In this document: in pieces, positions 1 to 8,365 of the stretch
Layout of the letters: every line of letters starts with the position of its first letter
How positions within the stretch are numbered: position 1 is the first letter of the stretch
DNA from: Candidatus Bathyarchaeota archaeon
GTDB taxonomy: Archaea; Thermoproteota; Bathyarchaeia; Bathyarchaeales; Bathycorpusculaceae
Assembly: GCA_026014745.1 (NCBI GenBank)
Contig: JAOZHS010000001.1
Coordinates: 682,001 to 746,000 of the forward strand
Direction: 5' to 3'
DNA: 64,000 nt
The notes under the pieces: model-generated
Told to the model about the DNA's origin: nothing
The model's database searches: none
What the model saw: the letters and a program-made list of their open reading frames with translations, nothing else
Translations under genes and position numbers: made by a program

Positions 1-183
1 AAAACAAGACTCGGATTAATGAGGTTTTGGAGGCACCTTTTGTTTGAGTCAGATTTTATCAAGCCCCCTGAAGAGTGGTTCAATAAGTTTCAATTTGGTA
101 ACTTCGAAAGTGTCTCTGTTAACTGGGCTCCTGATGTTATCGATAGAAATCAAATGAGTTTATGGGACTATAAAGGAGAATAA
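1..183 (+). CDS. C-terminal fragment of the short-Argonaute partner gene (probably APAZ-domain protein)
   Basis: Frame 1 is open from the first base to a TAA at 181-183, giving the last 60 residues of a protein whose start lies outside the window. The tail is rich in aromatic residues (a FWRHLLFESDF stretch, an EEWFNKFQFGNFE stretch) and ends in DYKGE. The next gene begins 6 nt later and encodes a short Argonaute. Short Argonautes are nearly always encoded directly after a protein with an effector domain (SIR2, TIR or nuclease) fused to an APAZ domain. From that context I infer this is the APAZ end of such a partner. The effector type cannot be seen, and the tail alone does not prove APAZ. 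Confidence 0.55.
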   Translation, partial: KTRLGLMRFWRHLLFESDFIKPPEEWFNKFQFGNFESVSVNWAPDVIDRNQMSLWDYKGE

Positions 184-189
184 TGAACA

Positions 190-1659
190 ATGAACGTGGC
201 CCTTTTAAGTGAACCAAAACTATTTTTCAGCGAAAAAGAGACTTGTACAGATCCCCAAGTAGGGTTATTAAATTATGGCCCTTATGGGGGTGCCAAAACT
301 AAGAAACCTGAGAAAGAAAAGGTGACAATCCATGCTGGAATTATTGGCACCCTTAGAAGCATAAATGCTGCCAAAAGTTTTCTTGAAAGGTTAAATGGCC
401 GTATCTCTGCACAAGAGAGTACGTCTAAGCAATACAAAGGAATAGACTTTCCTGGGCTAGGATTGAATGGACCTCTGCGATTTGAGATTGTTATTGACGA
501 AAACGATGTCTTAGACATCAATCGAGAATTTATCCGATATCTCTCTCGCTTAGATAGAAGAGAACGCATTAAGGAAGCGGTCGCAAAATATTGTGAGAAA
601 TTCGACGTTTTGGCTGAAGCTCATCCCAAGCCAGATATCATCTTGCTCCCTCTTGATGATGAATTACTTGCTCTTTGTAAGGACCCTGACGTTAAAGTTG
701 ACCGCATTGTATATCAAAAAAGGGATTTTGGTGATCCAGAAAGTGCTAACGCCCCCATGTTCGATTTTCATCATCATTTAAAAGCTCAGGCAGCACTTCC
801 TAGACGCGATTTTGTCACTCAAATGTTAAATCCCAAAACAATGGTATTCTCTGATGAGAGACAAAGTGCGGCCTTAATCGCTTGGAACTTCTCAGTCGGC
901 ACTTACTATAAGGCAACAGGCACTCCTTGGAAATTAGCAGATATAAATGATGACACTTGCTACATTGGGATCTCTTTTTATCGAGAAATAATCAAGGACA
1001 AAATGGCGATGAGAGCAAGTATCGCACAGGTTTATATGAGGACTGGTGAGAGTCAAGTAATTACTGGGAGACCTTTTGAATGGGATGAAAAAGTCAGAGG
1101 TCGCCATGTTTGGTTGACTTCGTATCAGATGGAAGAGTTAGTTGCGGGGTCCATAAGAATCTTTTTTGATCAACGTCAGAAAAATCCAAAGAGGTTAGTC
1201 GTGCATAAATCGACTCATTTCTCAGAAGATGAAATCAAAGGCTGCATAGATGGCAGTAAAAATATCGATCAGATCGATTTAGTGCATGTAAGTGAAGATA
1301 TCGGCTTTAGAGCGTATCATCACAAATACGATTTTCCTGTCGTACGTGGTACTTTGATTACTAATAGCAAGCAACCAAACGACGCAATGTTATTTACTTC
1401 TGGTTACGTTCCCACTATTGGAACCTATCCCGGTCCTTCTGCACCAAAACCGCTTCATCTTAAGTGCCAAAGGATTGATTCATCCATCGAAATGATAAGT
1501 TCAGATATTCTGGGGCTCAGCAAGCTTGATTGGAACTCTTGCACATTCTATACAAGATTGCCTGTCACAATAGGGGTCTCAGAAAAAGTTGGGGACATTT
1601 TGGCTGAGATGGCAATCGCGAATATTTCGCCTCCAACAAGCTATCGATATTATATGTGA
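190..1659 (+). CDS. Short prokaryotic Argonaute (MID-PIWI), catalytically inactive
   Basis: The 489-residue protein has the length of short pAgos, with no N or PAZ domain. The MID part includes a K198 to T210-Q211 region resembling the 5'-phosphate pocket of guide-binding Argonautes, followed by YKATGTPWKL (240-249), a block typical of pAgo PIWI entry. The PIWI strand that normally carries the first catalytic Asp reads CYIGISFY (257-264), with Ser262 in its place. The second Asp site reads VVHKSTHF, with Ser341. The C-terminal LPVTIGVSEK region lacks the final acidic or His ligand. The protein should therefore bind guide and target without cutting and signal to the partner encoded just upstream. 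An AAGGAG ribosome site lies about 10 nt before the ATG. Function in anti-plasmid or anti-phage immunity is inferred from the family. Confidence 0.88.
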   Translation: MNVALLSEPKLFFSEKETCTDPQVGLLNYGPYGGAKTKKPEKEKVTIHAGIIGTLRSINAAKSFLERLNGRISAQESTSKQYKGIDFPGLGLNGPLRFEIVIDENDVLDINREFIRYLSRLDRRERIKEAVAKYCEKFDVLAEAHPKPDIILLPLDDELLALCKDPDVKVDRIVYQKRDFGDPESANAPMFDFHHHLKAQAALPRRDFVTQMLNPKTMVFSDERQSAALIAWNFSVGTYYKATGTPWKLADINDDTCYIGISFYREIIKDKMAMRASIAQVYMRTGESQVITGRPFEWDEKVRGRHVWLTSYQMEELVAGSIRIFFDQRQKNPKRLVVHKSTHFSEDEIKGCIDGSKNIDQIDLVHVSEDIGFRAYHHKYDFPVVRGTLITNSKQPNDAMLFTSGYVPTIGTYPGPSAPKPLHLKCQRIDSSIEMISSDILGLSKLDWNSCTFYTRLPVTIGVSEKVGDILAEMAIANISPPTSYRYYM

Positions 1660-1674
1660 CGTTTTCTCACATTT

Positions 1675-1840
1675 TTTCTATTTTTTCCTTTTTTGAATAT
1701 GATTTGTTGTGTTTTTTTGTTTTGTGGGGTTTGTTTTTTTGGTTGGGGGGTGGGTTTGGGTGGTTGTTTGGGTTGTTTTTTAATTGGTTTTTTGTTTGGT
1801 GGAATTGCTTATAGGGTTGGTGGGGGTTTGGGTTTTTGAC
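1675..1840 (+). other. G/T-only spacer with G-quadruplex potential
   Basis: Downstream of the Argonaute gene the + strand is almost purely G and T for about 150 bases. It contains G-runs at 1745-1750, 1752-1754, 1758-1760 and 1770-1772, a pattern able to form a G-quadruplex, plus another G-rich block at 1814-1832. Long T-runs at 1680-1740 could end transcription. No coding frame is convincing here. Confidence 0.5.
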
Positions 1841-1907
1841 GGGCGAAAAACGCTTTATGGGCCATGCTAGTGCCCGCTTGCATTGCGCTGTTCACTGCTT
1901 TCCGATG

Positions 1908-2081
1908 CTTTCAGCGAACCTATTTGTAGCCTATTTGGATCCTATTAGTGGTTCTATGCAGAAACTATAGAGGGGGAGGGGGCACCGCCTCATATTTGGA
2001 TGCTATTAGAAACTCATTGCAGAACCCTAAGAGGGGGTAGGGTGCTATTGGCGGAAAATGGCGCCTTTAGTATGTTGAAAA
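1908..2081 (+). repeat. Dispersed repeat, copy 1 (with an internal degenerate second copy)
   Basis: Bases 1918-1965 are identical (48 of 48) to 42668-42715. Inside are three 11-bp units each starting CCTATT (1919-1929, 1930-1940, 1941-1951), then TTCTATGCAG. A second, degenerate version follows at about 1988-2055 (ATTTGGAT, GCTATTAG, CATTGCAGAACCC, then GGGGGTAGGGTGCTATTGGCG), whose 3' half matches the 3' half of the copy at 42.7 kb. The element is bounded by imperfect inverted ends, CTTTCAGC (1908) and GTTGAAAA (2074). It lies between two genes and has no open frame. Confidence 0.85.
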
Positions 2082-2143
2082 TCTGTGTTTATCCCCCCCA
2101 TTTTTGAGGCGAATATGCCTTCTGAGCGGCGGGGTGACCCCAA

Positions 2144-2153
2144 ATTTTTTAAG
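2144..2153 (+). promoter_or_regulatory. TATA box for leaderless YhfC-like gene
   Basis: ATTTTTTAAG centred near 2148 lies about 27 bp before the ATG at 2176. This is the spacing expected when transcription starts at or next to the start codon, and it supports choosing 2176 over the upstream TTG at 2104. Confidence 0.5.
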
Positions 2154-2175
2154 CCCACCCAACCAAACGGTACCT

Positions 2176-2955
2176 ATGCAAAACATTGACCCCCTCTTCC
2201 TGCTCCAACCCATCCTCGTCATCGTCATCTCTCTTGCTGTGATGATGTACTGGTATTTCAAACGGCGTTTTCATTTGGGGGTCTGGCTCTACAGCTTAAT
2301 CGCCTACTTTGGCGCTATTGGGTTGAAATATGCCGTGCAGATCCCCACTGCGGGACTCATCGGTACCAATCCTTACGTGCAGGGTGCCTATCTTGGCTTG
2401 CAAACCGTCGCTTTCGAGGTCGGCTTAGCATACCTAATCGCCTGGTACGCCATTTCCCACCACAAACTCGATGTCCGCGACGCAGAAGCTTATGGTTCGG
2501 GGTTGGCTTTCTGGGAAAACGCCGTCTTCCTCGGCGCACTATCGCTTCTAAACATGGTCACCTACTACTATATCCTCGCGTCAGGCGGAGAACTCGCCCA
2601 AACCCTCTACAACCAACTAAACACCGCCGCACCCACACTTTTTGCCCCCACAACCGAAGTACTCGGCTTAGTCGCCCTCGGCATCCTAGAACGCCTCTCC
2701 TCAATGCTCATCCACATCGCCTTTGGCTACCTCTGCTTCATGGCCATAATCTACCGCGACAAACGCCTATTCCTCCTCGCCCTGCCCATGGGATTGGTGG
2801 ACTTCTTTGTGCCCTTCGCACAGAACAATATGCTGCTCTTTGAAGGACTAATATTTGCCATAGCCATCGATTCAGTGCTGGCAGCCTGGCTCGCCGTAAA
2901 ACTCGTCAAAGACAAGTCGCCTACGGCACAGGCGCCCACGCTGCCAAACAGCTAA
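2176..2955 (+). CDS. YhfC-like putative glutamic-type intramembrane protease
   Basis: This is a 259-residue polytopic membrane protein with about seven hydrophobic segments (roughly 8-28, 35-52, 72-93, 107-135, 160-172, 176-195, 200-250). Conserved-looking polar residues sit within helices: Glu114 in GLAFWENAVFLG and the Glu172-Arg173 pair followed by His180 in LERLSSMLIHIAFGY. This arrangement resembles the YhfC family, related to the CAAX/Rce1 glutamic intramembrane proteases. I infer a membrane protease or a catalytically related membrane protein; the substrate is unknown. The ATG at 2176 was preferred because a TATA box lies about 27 bp upstream and the 24 residues before it look uncoding. 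The dispersed repeat ends about 95 bp upstream. Confidence 0.55.
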   Translation: MQNIDPLFLLQPILVIVISLAVMMYWYFKRRFHLGVWLYSLIAYFGAIGLKYAVQIPTAGLIGTNPYVQGAYLGLQTVAFEVGLAYLIAWYAISHHKLDVRDAEAYGSGLAFWENAVFLGALSLLNMVTYYYILASGGELAQTLYNQLNTAAPTLFAPTTEVLGLVALGILERLSSMLIHIAFGYLCFMAIIYRDKRLFLLALPMGLVDFFVPFAQNNMLLFEGLIFAIAIDSVLAAWLAVKLVKDKSPTAQAPTLPNS

Positions 2956-2980
2956 AACTGCAATGATGAAAAAAATTGGG

Positions 2981-3232
2981 CTATTTTGACCACTGAGCAT
3001 TCGAAAACTCAATGGCTTCCAATATGATTTGCGAAAAGTCGCCGTTTTCACATTGATCACAATACATAACAAACCCGTCAAAAGCAAAGAAATGCATGTT
3101 TTTGCGATGATAGATAACTTTTGGGCGGGCAATGCGGACCAATTCGAGGAAGTTGGGTTTGTCAAATTTCACGCGATACGAGCTTGCGTCGTTGTTTGAT
3201 TCGGTTGCTGCTACATACATAGCTGATTCCAC
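2981..3232 (-). CDS. Small hypothetical protein
   Basis: An 83-residue soluble protein without transmembrane segments. The central part (VIYHRKNMHFFAFDGFVMYC) has the alternating hydrophobic/aromatic pattern of beta strands, followed by a CDQC pair. I do not recognise a family. The GTG start at 3232 is preceded by AGGTGA at a suitable distance; an ATG at 3220 is the alternative. It is convergent with the upstream membrane-protein gene and divergent from the next gene. It reads better as a protein than the overlapping + strand frame. Confidence 0.5.
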   Translation of the reverse strand: MESAMYVAATESNNDASSYRVKFDKPNFLELVRIARPKVIYHRKNMHFFAFDGFVMYCDQCENGDFSQIILEAIEFSNAQWSK

Positions 3233-3361
3233 TACTGTTCACCTGAATGCACTTTTGAAATATGAACATTTAACCGTATCCTATATAGAATCAATAGCAT
3301 GTTTTTGCGAAAAGCTTATCCTTAAATCGCCAGTAATAGTGTCCTGCAGGGGCTAACTGGC

Positions 3362-4138
3362 ATGTCACTAGAAACAGGCAGAAAACTGGGCTTAATCTCC
3401 ACCTTACTCTTAATAATCCTACCCGTAATCTCCATAATCAGCATCGTAGGATTTGTTTCCTCAATACTTTCTTCCGCCATAGGCCTTGGCGGATCTTCCC
3501 TTCCATCGGACATCTTCGCCGCCTCAGCAGGTTTAGGCATCCTAACAGGTCTCTTAGGTATACTCCAAATAGTGGCACTTATCCTATTCGTCATCGCCAT
3601 GTACCTACTCTCCCGTTATTACAATGAACGGGGCATCTTCACAAACATTATCTATGCCGTAATCTTGATGGCAATCACCGTGGGGATTGTGATAGTCACC
3701 GAATTCCTATTACTCGTACCCTACGCTTCTACGATCTCCACGACATCCCCGCCCACCGAGATTTTAGGCGGATTCTTAACCTACTTAATCGTAATCCTAG
3801 TAGTTGCCGTAGTAGTCATAATTGTGAGCGCCGTTCTAATCATGCGGGCACTCAACAAGTTAGGCGAGAAATCCGAGGTTGACAGCTTCAAAACCGCGGG
3901 CACCCTATTCCTAATCGGCATTCTGCTAACAATATTGGTCGTCGGCGTATTCATTGTTTGGATTGCCATGATATTTGCCTTCATGGGCTTCTACCGTCTA
4001 AAACCTCTCCCACCGCCCACTGCCACAACCACTTATCAAGCTCCGCCGCCCATAGTGCATACAACTGTTTGCCCCCAGTGCGGAGCCATAAACACTCCTG
4101 AAGCGGTTTATTGCAAAAACTGCGGTAACCACCTCTAA
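3362..4138 (+). CDS. DUF996-like membrane protein with C-terminal zinc ribbon
   Basis: The 258-residue protein has about five to six long hydrophobic segments separated by short loops, with a YNERGIFTNIIYAVI stretch and a closing FMGFYRLKP motif that resemble the DUF996 family of archaeal membrane proteins. A proline-rich linker then leads to a zinc ribbon with Cys237, Cys240, Cys251 and Cys254 (CPQCG...CKNCG), facing the cytoplasm or used for protein contact. The function is unknown. A TATA-like CCTATATAG near 3278 lies in front of it. Fusion of a tail zinc ribbon to membrane proteins is common in this lineage. Confidence 0.6.
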   Translation: MSLETGRKLGLISTLLLIILPVISIISIVGFVSSILSSAIGLGGSSLPSDIFAASAGLGILTGLLGILQIVALILFVIAMYLLSRYYNERGIFTNIIYAVILMAITVGIVIVTEFLLLVPYASTISTTSPPTEILGGFLTYLIVILVVAVVVIIVSAVLIMRALNKLGEKSEVDSFKTAGTLFLIGILLTILVVGVFIVWIAMIFAFMGFYRLKPLPPPTATTTYQAPPPIVHTTVCPQCGAINTPEAVYCKNCGNHL

Positions 4139-4174
4139 AGCCACCCTTTGGTCGCTTGCTGTTTTTCATAAAAA

Positions 4175-4184
4175 ATTATATAAG
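4175..4184 (+). promoter_or_regulatory. TATA box upstream of ferritin-like gene
   Basis: AATTATATAA is a strong archaeal TATA box centred near 4180, predicting a start of transcription near 4206 and a short leader of about 17 nt before the ATG at 4223. Confidence 0.6.
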
Positions 4185-4222
4185 TTAGAGCTTCTCCCAA
4201 TTGAATAGAGTTGTGAATCTTT

Positions 4223-5203
4223 ATGGCAGTCAAAGTAACCCCAGACTATATAGAGCTTTTAAACAAAGCGGTCGAGCGAGAAATCCAGGTTTCCCTCCAA
4301 TACATTTTGCAACATGGGAAAATGGAGAAACTAAAACGCCGAACCCTTCCTGAAAACATCCTTTTAGACAAAACCACCTATGATGCCGTCGGTAAAATTC
4401 TGCGTGAATTTGCCATTGCAGAAATGAAACATGCCGCTGCCATCATGGAACGCATTTACTATCTCGGTGGACAAGCAACCACCAAGAGCGGCAAAATCAA
4501 CATCGGCAAAAGCATAGCTGAATTCGCCAAAAACGGGGTTTTAGCAGAAGAAGAAGCCCTAACCCTCTACCGCCAAATCATCAAAACCGCCGGTGAAATG
4601 GGCGACTGGGAAACCCGCCAAATGTTCGAGAAGATCTACCGCGAAGAAGAAACTCACCTTTTCAAATTTGAAGAATACGTAGCCTTCCAAGATGAAAAAG
4701 AAGAACCAAGCACCATTGCCACTCCTGAATGGCAAAAAATCTACACCGACGAATACTTCGCCTTACTCAACAAAGCCGTAGCCGCAGAAATCACGGGCAT
4801 TATCCAATACACCAACCAACACGAAAAAACGGCATATTGCCCTCTGCGCCAAAAAGCCACCGCTTTAGAAGCTGTAACTGAAACTAACAAAACCGAAGTT
4901 GTCAGCAAACTCCTCAAAACCGTATTCATGCAAGAAATGGACCACCTCGAAAAAATCAGCGAACGCATCTATCTTCTTGCCGGCGAAGCTGTAACTGTTC
5001 CCGAAGTTATGCCTGTGGTGGGTAATAACGCTCAAGAATTCTTGGCGCTTGACCACAAACTCGAAAGCGACACTATTGATCTATACCGTAAAATCATTGC
5101 TGAAGCCCTCAAGAAAGGCGACACTACCACTCGGCGTATGTTCGAAGACATAATTGTTCAAGAAGAAGAGCACTTCTGGACATTCGACGACTTCGTACGC
5201 TAA
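4223..5203 (+). CDS. Tandem bacterioferritin-like diiron protein (two ferritin-like domains)
   Basis: The 326-residue protein contains two ferritin-like four-helix domains in tandem (about 8-155 and 176-322). Each carries a full set of probable diiron ligands: Glu20, Glu67-x2-His70, Glu111 and Glu142-x2-His145 in the first; Glu189, Glu238-x2-His241, Glu281 and Glu314-x2-His317 in the second. The halves are clearly related (LLNKAVEREI versus LLNKAVAAEI, GDWETRQMFE versus GDTTTRRMFE). The family stores or detoxifies iron, peroxide or oxygen. No heme Met is obvious. Standard bacterioferritins have a single domain of about 155 residues, so this gene is an internal duplication or fusion. It stands alone, with its own TATA box and terminator. 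Confidence 0.82.
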   Translation: MAVKVTPDYIELLNKAVEREIQVSLQYILQHGKMEKLKRRTLPENILLDKTTYDAVGKILREFAIAEMKHAAAIMERIYYLGGQATTKSGKINIGKSIAEFAKNGVLAEEEALTLYRQIIKTAGEMGDWETRQMFEKIYREEETHLFKFEEYVAFQDEKEEPSTIATPEWQKIYTDEYFALLNKAVAAEITGIIQYTNQHEKTAYCPLRQKATALEAVTETNKTEVVSKLLKTVFMQEMDHLEKISERIYLLAGEAVTVPEVMPVVGNNAQEFLALDHKLESDTIDLYRKIIAEALKKGDTTTRRMFEDIIVQEEEHFWTFDDFVR

Positions 5204-5220
5204 ACCCAAACCCAACCCTC

Positions 5221-5257
5221 TCCCCCCTTATTTTGGGGGAACCTGTTTCTTTATTTT
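5221..5257 (+). terminator. Hairpin and T-rich terminator after the ferritin-like gene
   Basis: TCCCCC (5221-5226) pairs with GGGGGA (5235-5240) around an 8-nt loop, followed by a T-rich stretch. It lies 18 bp after the stop codon. Confidence 0.55.
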
Positions 5258-5346
5258 AAAAAGCTGCAGTGTTGACTGGGTACAGTCACATATTTTTATC
5301 AACTAACCCGTGTTCCTTTCTCGGTGATGTTGGGAGGTGAAATGTT

Positions 5347-5493
5347 TTGTCTCGTAACCCAAAGTCTATGGAGCCCACCATAACCTCGGAAGGCAAATTC
5401 ATGTGCACTGAAGACAACGAAACCTTCAACACCCGAGAAGAATACGACAAACACTGCAACCGCGCCCATAAAGAAAGCAGCAGCAACTGGTAA
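5347..5493 (+). CDS. 48-residue C2H2-zinc-finger-like small protein
   Basis: A short frame starts at TTG 5347, six bases after a strong GGAGGTGA ribosome site (5333-5340), and ends at TAA 5491-5493; an internal ATG lies at 5368. Residues 18-44 read FMCTEDNETFNTREEYDKH then a CNRAHKE tail, which follows the C2H2 finger pattern (aromatic-x-C, F, hydrophobic, H-x3/4-H) except that the second metal-binding Cys is Asp. Single-finger small proteins of this style are common in archaea and are presumed nucleic-acid or protein binding. Longer frames on the opposite strand here look like shadows. Confidence 0.6.
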   Translation: MSRNPKSMEPTITSEGKFMCTEDNETFNTREEYDKHCNRAHKESSSNW

Positions 5494-5568
5494 AACCAAA
5501 TTCCTCAATCTTTCTGTATATCCAACTTTTTGTTTATCTCATAAGGTAGGTTTGTCTCTATTTTTTTG

Positions 5569-5588
5569 GTCAAGAAACCTTGACTAAG
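5569..5588 (+). promoter_or_regulatory. Palindromic operator candidate GTCAAG-N4-CTTGAC
   Basis: The 20 bases here include a perfect 6-bp inverted repeat around AAAC and are identical to 62902-62921. A related, degenerate site (GTCAAG-AAAT-GTTAAC) follows at 5594-5609. Both lie upstream of the membrane-protein gene starting at 5648. Confidence 0.5.
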
Positions 5589-5647
5589 CTTTAGTCAAGA
5601 AATGTTAACTGTAAATCATTTAAGCAAACAATCAACCGAAAAATATC

Positions 5648-6121
5648 ATGGACAATTCAAGCCTTAAGCCAGTCGGCATCAGAATAGTCACGATTCTACT
5701 TTTGTCTGCCTCTATGGGGTTTGGGTTTTTAGGGACAGTTTTCTTTGCGTTAGGCATGGTCGGAGGGACTGAACTGCATCCTTCCTCTATTCCTGCTGAT
5801 GCTTTGTGGCTAATCGTTTTTTCCTTCTTGTTTGCGTTTTTAACTTTTTTTGGCTTTATTCTATTAGCGGCTAATCGCCAACCAACCAAAGGAAATTGGT
5901 ATTTCCTTATTGTGCTGTGGCTTTCTATGGTTGGATTTTTCAGCTGGGCACTTTTTGCAGACAACCCCTATAATAGCGGAGAACCCAACCTCCCTGTTTT
6001 TGTAGGAATGAACTTTGTATGTGTGGTTTACAGTCTGGCGTGTACGTTTTATTTCCAAACAACCCCCGTGAAAGAGTACTTCAACATGGCAAAAGCAAAA
6101 ACAGCGGCAGGAAAAACCTGA
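5648..6121 (+). CDS. Four-helix membrane protein of unknown function
   Basis: The 157-residue protein has four predicted transmembrane segments (about 10-35, 50-75, 83-103, 113-133) and a basic C-terminal tail (KEYFNMAKAKTAAGK). I recognise no family. Two GTCAAG-type palindromic sites lie 40-80 bp upstream, so it may be regulated together with the SPL-like gene at 62.9 kb, which has the same site. Confidence 0.6.
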   Translation: MDNSSLKPVGIRIVTILLLSASMGFGFLGTVFFALGMVGGTELHPSSIPADALWLIVFSFLFAFLTFFGFILLAANRQPTKGNWYFLIVLWLSMVGFFSWALFADNPYNSGEPNLPVFVGMNFVCVVYSLACTFYFQTTPVKEYFNMAKAKTAAGKT

Positions 6122-6481
6122 TAGGTGACGTTGACCTACCTGCCCTCCCATATCTAAAGTATAAAGAGGCTTTTTTTCCTGCTGAGCTTTTCTCCCCCCG
6201 CAAAAACGTGTCCAGTGGTGCCCGCGCGCGCATTTTTAGATTATATGCGGGGATGCATTGGAAAAAACCAAAAATTCCCTAAAAATCGCTGTCACTCCGG
6301 TTTTTGAGTGCTGAGTCGGCGGTTTGGGGATTGGCTGGTTTTTGGGTTTCTGAAACAAAAAAGCTAAAAAAAGGGTAAGTTACATTAAAAAAGGGTGGAG
6401 GTTCCCTATTTAATGCCTCAGAAACCTGTTGCCGATGGGTTTAGCGGCTGTAACAAGGTTTATGTGACCGCAAACGGAATG
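6122..6481. other. Gene-free stretch upstream of the 16S promoter
   Basis: No convincing frame or RNA gene is seen. The stretch holds A- and T-rich blocks, a short alternating GC run near 6220-6231, and two copies of AAAAAAGGGT about 20 bp apart (6367 and 6387). It probably holds the end of the upstream transcript and distal promoter sequence of the rRNA gene. Confidence 0.4.
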
Positions 6482-6489
6482 TTTATATT
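6482..6489 (+). promoter_or_regulatory. TATA box of the 16S rRNA promoter
   Basis: TTTATATT lies about 300 bp before the mature 16S start. It predicts a transcript starting near 6510, so that the structured leader elements at 6531-6680 fall within the primary transcript. Confidence 0.5.
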
Positions 6490-6530
6490 GACTGAGTGAT
6501 CTTCTGTTAGAATTCAGCTACAATTGCTAC

Positions 6531-6622
6531 CTCCGCGATTATCACATGGCGGCGGCTCAACCCGTACTGAAACGGCGATTGCCTTACAGGGATGATGGAG
6601 TTGGCCTCCAATCGCGGGGACA
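6531..6622 (+). ncRNA. Long stem structure in the 5' leader of pre-16S rRNA, followed by ACA
   Basis: CTCCGCGATT (6531-6540) pairs without a gap to AATCGCGGGG (6610-6619), a 10-bp stem with one G-U pair. It encloses about 70 nt that can form small hairpins (CCGT/ACGG at 6562-6575, GGAG/CTCC at 6597-6609). The trinucleotide ACA follows the stem directly (6620-6622), as in H/ACA guide RNAs. It could be a leader-encoded guide RNA or simply a leader structure that shapes ribosome assembly. The stem is seen in the sequence; the role is not known. Confidence 0.4.
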
Positions 6623-6629
6623 TATATGT

Positions 6630-6657
6630 AGACCTGACTAATTGCTCAGTTAGGTCT
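6630..6657 (+). other. Hairpin in the pre-16S leader
   Basis: AGACCTGACT (6630-6639) pairs with AGTTAGGTCT (6648-6657) around an 8-nt loop, with a single G-U pair. It abuts the processing stem that starts at 6659. Confidence 0.6.
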
Positions 6658-6658
6658 G

Positions 6659-6680
6659 AATTGGGCTTTGACGTATAGAG
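6659..6680 (+). other. 5' strand of the pre-16S processing stem
   Basis: AATTGGGCTTTGACGTATAG plus AG (22 nt) is complementary to 8344-8365 in the trailer, with one G-U pair and no mismatch. Weaker inner pairing continues (TCTCC/GGAGA, CTCC/GGAG). Archaeal pre-16S is bracketed by such a helix, which carries a bulge-helix-bulge cut by the splicing endonuclease; the exact bulges were not resolved by eye. Confidence 0.8.
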
Positions 6681-6788
6681 TGGAATGTTTCTCCCTCCAA
6701 ATCCAGTAAGAATAGAATGCGAGAAACTTTAGTGTCAATTTCGTACCACACAAAAAACACATGATCCGACAGAACAATTGGAGTGCAT

Positions 6789-8278
<1,490 letters not shown>

Positions 8279-8343
8279 AAGAAAAAAACAAGTTTCAAGC
8301 AAACGAAGCTTGCTGGAGGAGCAAGGAGAGCATGAATACCAAG

Positions 8344-8365
8344 CTCTGTACGTCAAAGCCCAATT
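8344..8365 (+). other. 3' strand of the pre-16S processing stem
   Basis: This 22-nt trailer stretch, starting CTCTGTACGTC and ending CCCAATT, is the partner of 6659-6680. It marks the transcript as continuing at least 90 nt past the mature 16S end. Confidence 0.8.

Noticed and set aside
6404-6428. CCTATT...CAGAAACCT sequence upstream of 16S that faintly resembles the dispersed repeat
   Set aside because: Only two short blocks match and the 11-bp units are missing, so chance similarity is as likely.
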